64,000 bases of DNA from Lonicera japonica (lineage: Eukaryota; Streptophyta; Magnoliopsida; Dipsacales; Caprifoliaceae), in the NCBI GenBank assembly GCA_021464415.1, contig CM038464.1:58889328-58953327 (forward strand), read 5' to 3'. Numbering within the stretch: position 1 is the stretch's first letter; each line of letters opens with the position of its first letter. The translations under genes were made by a program, and so were the position numbers. This document shows positions 57,565 to 64,000 of the stretch, piece by piece. The notes beneath the pieces are model-generated. The model had not been told where the DNA came from, did not search any database, and saw only the letters and a list, made by a program, of their open reading frames with translations.

Positions 57565-60500
57565 TTTATTACTTAGTCAGTACTGAGCAGACTACATTCA
57601 ATGCAGGTTTTTTGGTGCTGCAGTGTTGGAACTTGGACTGCTGCTTTTTTTTTAAGCAAAAATGGTATATTTACTTAATAATATTGTCATAATTTTATGA
57701 TGAATTTTGTGGTAGTATGTTACTAACTTACCATGTGGTTCATATTTATAAGCATCCTTTGATAATTTGATTGGTTGCATTATTTGTACCTTCGCGGAAT
57801 TGTGGTACTTGAAAAATTAATTAGATTTCCCCTCTTTTTTTTGTCCACTTGAGATTGGACAATTTATACCAATAAATTACCCAGCCAACCGAATCTCCGG
57901 TTAAACGAAGGTCGGTTTAGTGGCCATGTCGGTGCAGTAACATTTCTTTATTTTATTATACCGACATGGTTAGTTTGGTAATAAATAAACCGTTCAATTC
58001 AGTTAGCCTACAGCGACCAACCCTAGTGGTGGTCATGAATATGGCATATACAAAAAAAAAGTTGTATCATAAAAATTATCACTTTGTATAAAAAAATAGC
58101 ACCCACCGTTGCACCAAATATGAAACATGAAAGATATCTTACCCACCTCTAGGCTCTAGCTATATATAACTAAAATATATTATATTTGACACTTTTTAAG
58201 TCTAAGAAATGGTGGACCAAAAAAAAAAGTCCAAGAAATGTGTTGTCCAATCATAATAAACAATAATAATGTCTATTTGGTTGCATAGAAATAATGGAGA
58301 AAAATTCACGCTACACAAGATTAAAAAGTTTTATACACATACTACATAACTTTTTTTTTCATATTCATGATTTATCAACTCCATCGTTAGATAAAACTAT
58401 TTTTATCATATTTATTAAGTATGGAAAGTTTCAAATCTATCATATATTTGTAACCATAATCAATATGCCTTATTTTTACTTGATTTTCGTAAATTTCATA
58501 ATTCAATATTTATAACATAATTATGATGAAACACTTTTGCGATTAATCTAATTTTTTGCACACATCTTTGAAATATCATAATTACTATTTCAACGGTTGG
58601 ATTGATGAATTATGAAAGTGACATAAAATTATTGAGAGTGTAAAACTTCATCATTTTACTTTAGATGTAACTTAAACCTTCCCCTTAATAATGAAGTTTA
58701 ATTTTTAAAAAGATAAAATACCTCTTTATACAATTGGGATATTAAAAAAATAGGGTTATGTCAATGTATATGCTAAGAGCACATTAATAACTTATTAATA
58801 ATAAGAAAAAATGTTAAATATATATTTAATAGGGTGCGAATTCTTATAAATGAGATTATTCTTTTTATTTTTCGGAGAATAGAAGAAAATAAAGTGAAAA
58901 AATGTGGCCTTCTAGTTCATTATCCATTCTATCCACAGCTTAATTGGGCTTGTTCACCTGTGTTGGGCTCCCTTTCTTGCAATTTGGATAGTGTATTTTT
59001 GAGCAATGCGGGCCAAGTCGGGTCTGTGACTTATTAACCCGGTGTCATGGTCGGGCCGGGTCATATGTGGTCCAATAAGCTCAGCTTCTTGGGTCTGCCA
59101 CGTCACGGTTGATTCAGACCTTTATTTTCTCATTCATTTATCCCATCCTATACAGCTTTGTATATTGAATTTTTTTATTTATAAACAAGACGTATTCTGT
59201 CACAATATGTTATTTGGGAACAAAAATTTAATTTCAACGTTCTGCGTGAATATTCATACTAACAACTACCATAAACATTTTACTACATATTTAGTAATAC
59301 TTATTTTGTTTGTCCAATTTAATTTGTACAATTCATTTATTTTATATGTTTTTAAAAGTTTGTATGCTTGTGCGCGCAGTTGATAAAGAAATGAAGAATG
59401 CCGGATTTGAGTATATATAGTAGTGTTTAAACCCAAAAAAATGGATCAAAGTCATTCAGTAAGAAAAACCTTATTTGAAAATTTTGTAAACTAGCTCATT
59501 ATTTTTCCTCTATCTCCTTGCTCGGAACTCAGATTTTGGTATGGTTTATGTTGTCAAAGACCAAAAACGCTTATCTTGTTTAAGGACGAATTTGAAAAAG
59601 TTTCTAAATCAATGGCCTACCTCTGTATTTTTCAGAAAAACAATTATTCTAGTAAACTTTTGTTTGATATATGAAACTATTATGTAGATTCTGTCATTTT
59701 TTAATTCAATAATATTTTGTATCCGGCTCAAGGGAAAAACTCAATAATAATATATAGTATAAATATGCAAAATGACAAAATAAATCTTTCAAGAATATTC
59801 AAAAATAAATTAAGGACCCCAGGGAAGAATCAATGAATATTCATAGTCCGGCGAGATTCGTCTCCATTCTTGCCATTTGCATGGAGACCTGAAAGAGACT
59901 CCGAAATCAATATGGCTAGCTGTCAAATGTTGTATTTTAATATATATGATGAATGGGACAAATATATATATATATACACACACTAGATTACTATGCAATG
60001 TGCATGTGCAATTTATATACATTTAATTTGAAAAATGAAAAATAACAAAAGTAATACATAGTTTAATTAGTGGTTGATTGTGTGTTTGCGTTTCTTATAA
60101 TTAGTAGGAAGGATTTTAATTTTATTAAACTATATTTTATAGAGGTAAAATTTGAAAACAAAAGTTCGGTAGGCATGGTTGAAATTCATGCTCGCTTTAT
60201 ATAATAGGAGGTCGTTCGTTTAAGAAAAAATGATCGGCCATTTCTAAAGGTAAATAGATAATTCTTTTACAAAATTTGGTAAATAGATAATTCTTTTATA
60301 AACACTACACTAAAGAATCAGGCTTAAATGATTCATATAACGATTAGATCGTATCATCTCTAAAATTTTCATAAAATTAGTAAAATGTAGATTGAATGGA
60401 AATTTGATAAATATTTGCATTTTCGGCTTTGAAATTTATTTTTTTAAAAGGCCGACTCATCTACTCTAGGTTTAATTTTCTTAGTGACATTTGTGAGATG

Positions 60501-61550
60501 ATTTACTTATTCGTAATAAAATTCATCCATTTTCCCATTCAAAAGAGAGGATTGTTCAATTTGGAGAATGTTTGTAAATAGGATAGTCATATTGTCAAAA
60601 CAAAAATCATTTTGTCACAGCAAAATACTGCTATAAGAAGTTGTACAAAATGTTTTTATTGCGGTGCATTCCTCTAGCAATAACCATATTTACTTTGACA
60701 ATAATATTACCTTGTAAACATATAAATGTGCGTGCATTTTTTTTCCTTATGAATAACAACAATAGGAATTGAATTGAATCCTTAATTCCTCCCTCCCAAA
60801 ACTGATGTTAGTTAATATTACCACTGTTTTATGAGACTATCAATATCTTGTACACAATATTTAAATACATGCGATAATTAATACTTTGTAAATTATATTT
60901 TTAGAAAAAACAATTGTGTACAAGATATGGGCATAGACATAGTCAAACCATGATCAAGCTTGAAGTTGGGCCAGCCTTTTATGAACTTGGCTAACTAATT
61001 AAGAAGGAAACGAAAAAGATATTATTTTACCTCTTTGACGCAACAAAAATTCAATATTTACGAGACACCAGTGTTTCCTTTTCTTTCTTTTTTTCTGAAG
61101 GTCGACATTATTTTAAATTTTTTTTTTGGTCAAAACTTTGTAATACTTGTTAAGAATATAAAACTAGAGAGTGACAAGAGAAATTGTATAAATTGAATTG
61201 ATCTTGCTAACATGTTTTATAATGGGAGTGTATATATATATGGATTGGGGGGAGGTAAATATGGAAAGAATAACGTGAAAACAATCAAAAGAATAAAGGA
61301 AAGAGAGGATAAAGGCAAATATATAAGGAAAATATATAAAGGAAAGAGAGAATAAAGGCAAAAACATATAAGAAAAGCATATATATATACGGGAAATTTT
61401 AGGTACGGATCAGTCCGTATGGACCGGTACTTTTTTTGACAATTTTGCATCATAAAAAGCACTCCCCAAATGTTTTTATGACGGAAAACAGTCGTAAAAG
61501 AATCATTTTGTAAGGATTGGTCCATACCAGAAACGGACCCTATATATATG
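57565..61550. other. gene-free AT-rich intergenic DNA
   Basis: No supported gene. Short frames such as 59042-59383 have no recognisable domain. At 61390-61548 there is a possible small TIR repeat: 'agtccgtatggaccgg' on the left and 'ggtccataccagaaacggac' on the right, between TATATATA runs. Confidence 0.55.
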
Positions 61551-61579
61551 CTAACTCCCCTCTCAAACTCAAGGAGGTA

Positions 61580-62190
61580 AGTGAGAGACCATCCTGAGTT
61601 TGGCAAATAGATCATGAAAGTGGTTGAGTGGTTAACTTTGGTGAAGAGGTCAGCTAGTTGATCTTTAGATCGGATAAGAATGAGACGAACTATTTTACCA
61701 TTCACATGTTGTCAGACAAAGTGAAAGTTAATCTCAATTTGTTTGGTCTGCTCATAGAAAATTTCATTGTGAACAATCTAAATAGCACTCTAATTATCAC
61801 ACCAGAGACTAGTTGCGTGTTACTGAAGTATGCCAATGTTTGAAAGAAGCCATCAAAGGCATATAAGTTCCTATGTGGTATCTGCTAGAGCATGGTATTC
61901 AGTTTCAATACTAGAATGTGAGATTATTGTCTGCTTCTTACTTCACCATGATACAAAGGAATCATCCAAGAAAAGACAAAAACCGCGGTCGAGGGTCTAT
62001 TAGTCAAATCTCCAACCCAATCAGAATCAGAGTAAGCACGTAGCTCTAGTGATAATAAACATATACGAAAAATGAAGTCCATGGAACATAGTTCCTTTGA
62101 TATACCAAATAATATGAAGGACTGTATTAAATTGGTCTGACCGTGGTACTGACATAAACTGATTGACAATATGCACGACATATGCACATA
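61580..62190 (-). pseudogene. copia RNase H remnant
   Basis: Reads LRAYSDSDWVGDLTNRPSTA (RNase H first Asp, D-x-D-W-x-G), then after a break phrases near SIETEYHAL in the family, and finally KDQLADLFTK, the conserved copia C-terminus. At least two frame changes and several stops lie in between. Not functional. Confidence 0.85.
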
Positions 62191-62599
62191 TGCAATGTCA
62201 GGGCGAGTAATAGTAAGATAAACTAGGCTTCCAACTCACTGCCATTACAAAGTAAAATCACTGAGATGAGTACCATTAAGAGGAGTAAGTCAGAGATTGG
62301 TTTTTAGAGGAGTAGGAGCGATTTTGCAATCGGTGATGTCGGCTCAAGTAAGAATGTTTCCTGAAAGAGATAGTAACTAGCAGAGTCAAAGAGGACATCA
62401 AGACCCGAGGAGTAGTTTAGATGACCAAAATCTTTCATTTCGAAATTTATATTAATTGCTTGTTTGAGGTGGAGACACCAGCATAGTCATCCCCAATAAT
62501 AATCGTATTGTCCATATATAAAATCAAAATGGTAATACCGGAGTCAGTCTTCCGGGTGAAAAGCCATTAGTCAAACATGTTTTATGTGAAACTCAGTTT

Positions 62600-63060
62600 C
62601 TAGATAGTCGAGCTGAATTTTTCAAAGCATGCACTAGTAGCTTGTTTAAGACCAAAGAGGGCACGCTGAAGCTTGCGAACTTTAGACAGGGAGTGAAAAA
62701 CCCTTAGAGGTGGTTTTATATAAACTTCTTCAGAGAGATTTCCATTCAGGAAGACATTTTTAACATCGATTTGAAATAATTCCCATTTTTTGACAGTGAC
62801 AAAGGCAATAAAACAACGAACAGATGTTAACCGATCAACTATAGCCAAAGTTTCTTTATAATCAATGCCAGATTCTTGGTTGAAACTTTTTACCACAAGT
62901 TTGGCTTTGTAGCGATCAATAGACCCATCGAATTTCGTTTTGATTTTGTAGACCGATTTACACCATACTTTTAACTTTTTTGGTGCAACAGAAACCAATT
63001 CCTAAGTCTAGAACTTTTCTATGGCTTGTAATTTTTCAGATATAGCTTGCTGTCAAAGTG
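62600..63060 (-). pseudogene. copia reverse transcriptase remnant
   Basis: The longest open part (62998-62600, 132 residues) reads VYKIKTKFDGSIDRYKAKLV, then IDYKETLAIVDRLTSVRCF, then LFQIDVKNVFLNGNLSEEVY and ALFGLKQA, the N-terminal half of the copia RT. It is preceded by KLQAIEKF and two stops. Family residues are changed at several conserved places (FAPV to LAIV, NAFL to NVFL). The YVDD half (62190-62600) is broken. Confidence 0.88.
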
Positions 63061-63215
63061 GGTTAGAACTAACATCATTATAAGAAGATGGCACATGGTG
63101 AGATAATATAGTGGAGTAAAAATGATAATCACGAAGATGATGAGGAAGTTATCTTACCTTGGTGGACTGGCAAGTAGAAAAGTAGGAATGGCTTGATTAA
63201 CATAATTGTTAGGCT

Positions 63216-63504
63216 GGAGAGGCTCATCAGGATATGCCATAGTTGTTAGCTCTGTGGAAGGAGGGTTAATTAATAGAGGTGGCTTTGCAAGATTATAATT
63301 GTGTGTAGTTGCCAACTCTGTGGAATGAGGGTCAATTGGTGAAGGTGGCTCTATGGGAGTGGAGAGGCTCATCAAGATATGCCATAGTTGTTAGCTCTGT
63401 GGAAGGAGGGTTAATTAATAGAGGTGGCTTTGCAAGATTATAATTGTGTGTAGTTGGCAGCTTTGTGGAATGAGGGTCAATTGGTGAAGGTGGCTCTATG
63501 GGAG
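63216..63504. repeat. 145-bp tandem duplication inside the copia remnant
   Basis: The unit starting GGAGAGGCTCATCA at 63216 is repeated from 63361, with only a handful of differences (for example atcagg/atcaag and gccaactctg/ggcagctttg). It lies in the Pro/Ser-rich linker between integrase and RT, read on the minus strand as a repeated phrase like 'IEPPSPIDPHSTELAT'. Confidence 0.9.
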
Positions 63505-63699
63505 TAGAGCTGTATGGAGAATAAGCAATTTCTGTGAATGATTAAAGCAAATTGGGTGAAGAAATGGTCTCAGGAGTTGTTTGGGAAAGGTAAAGGTCAA
63601 TAGTGGAACTAGTGAAAAAGGGAAGTGAAGTATCACTGGTGATATGAAATTTAGAGATAAATGAGAACATTTTGTGTTCCCAAGAAGATGACATGATGA

Positions 63700-64000
63700 G
63701 ATATGCGAAGACATTTAGAAATAGGATCCCAATATCTATACTCTTTGTGTTTCATCCCATACCCTAAGAAGTAATAAAGACATGACTAAGGTTCAAGTTT
63801 GGAACGGTCATGAGGCTGAAGCAATATAAAGCAAACACACCCAAAGACTTTGAGGAAATTATAGCTATGGGTGATACCATAGTCTTTCATTTGGAGATTA
63901 GTTTTAAAGGGTTGGGACACCCACTAGAAATAAGGAAGGTACGAATAATGTCGAGTATATGACGATATTTGTATTTAGCACGCCCGTTTTGCTGCGAAGT
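63700..64000 (-). pseudogene. copia integrase C-terminal remnant
   Basis: Translated on the minus strand with shifts it begins SQQNGRAKYKYRHILDIIRTF, matching the copia integrase motif around the catalytic Glu (family QQNGxxERKHRH; here the Glu is replaced, KY). It continues with SLGVFALYCF and a 'GYG' motif before a stop. The upstream half of integrase lies outside the window. Confidence 0.8.

Larger units (their letters stand above)
61555..64000 (-). mobile_element. decayed Ty1/copia element, continuing beyond the window
   Basis: On the minus strand, from 64000 downward, come integrase C-terminus, RT and RNase H in copia order. The LTR on the 3' side is not clearly delimited; a purine-rich GAGAGGGGAGT (about 61557-61567) may be the polypurine tract. 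Many stops and shifts. It is a different family from the element at 1-4587, judging by the RT and RNase H text. Confidence 0.88.

Noticed and set aside
1..64000. CRISPR arrays, bacterial operons, integrons, rRNA or tRNA genes
   Set aside because: No regularly spaced direct repeats, Shine-Dalgarno-led gene clusters, rRNA segments or cloverleaf sequences were seen; the content is plant nuclear.

Overview
The window is nuclear DNA of a flowering plant, probably a eudicot. It is AT-rich and gene-poor, with intron-bearing genes of plant type and plant-style LTR retrotransposons, a LINE, a Helitron, hAT elements and MITEs. I cannot name the species. Only three host gene loci are supported: a seven-exon gene for a C-terminal J-domain (DnaJ/HSP40-like) protein on + (29403-40823); the last two exons of a second, tandem copy of it (4656-5915); and a two-exon gene for a small membrane protein on - (52097-53199).

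Layout. 1-4587 is the 3' part of a decayed Ty1/copia element that inserted into the short intron 5 of the upstream J-protein copy. 4588-7537 is that copy's 3' end and flank. 7538-29100 is intergenic repeat territory: an orphan hAT end, a copia scrap, a minus-strand LINE scrap, a non-autonomous hAT element with its 8-bp target duplication (12942-13980), a decayed Ty3/gypsy element (14226-20074) interrupted by a solo LTR (14283-15736), and a complete hAT element with a long open transposase frame (20187-24781). 29109-40823 is the second J-protein gene, whose introns carry at least seven small insertions, several with readable target-site duplications. 40824-48173 is its 3' flank, which aligns to 5916-7537 except for two large insertions: a long-TIR DNA element (41658-44300) and a Helitron (44544-47661). 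48174-61500 is AT-rich and holds only the membrane-protein gene and MITE-like repeats. 61555-64000 is a decayed copia element on -.

The most informative structure is the direct duplication of 4588-7537 against 38930-48173. Each copy acts as the other's empty site, so the boundaries of the Helitron and the long-TIR element can be read almost to the base and placed in time after the duplication. The two J-protein copies keep the same splice sites and HPD motif, so the downstream gene looks functional and the upstream one may be. The retroelements mostly show premature stops of the kind expected from C-to-T decay. I found no CRISPR, tRNA, rRNA or operon-like system, and no new molecular machinery. 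The interest lies in a tandem gene duplication that has recorded successive transposon insertions.
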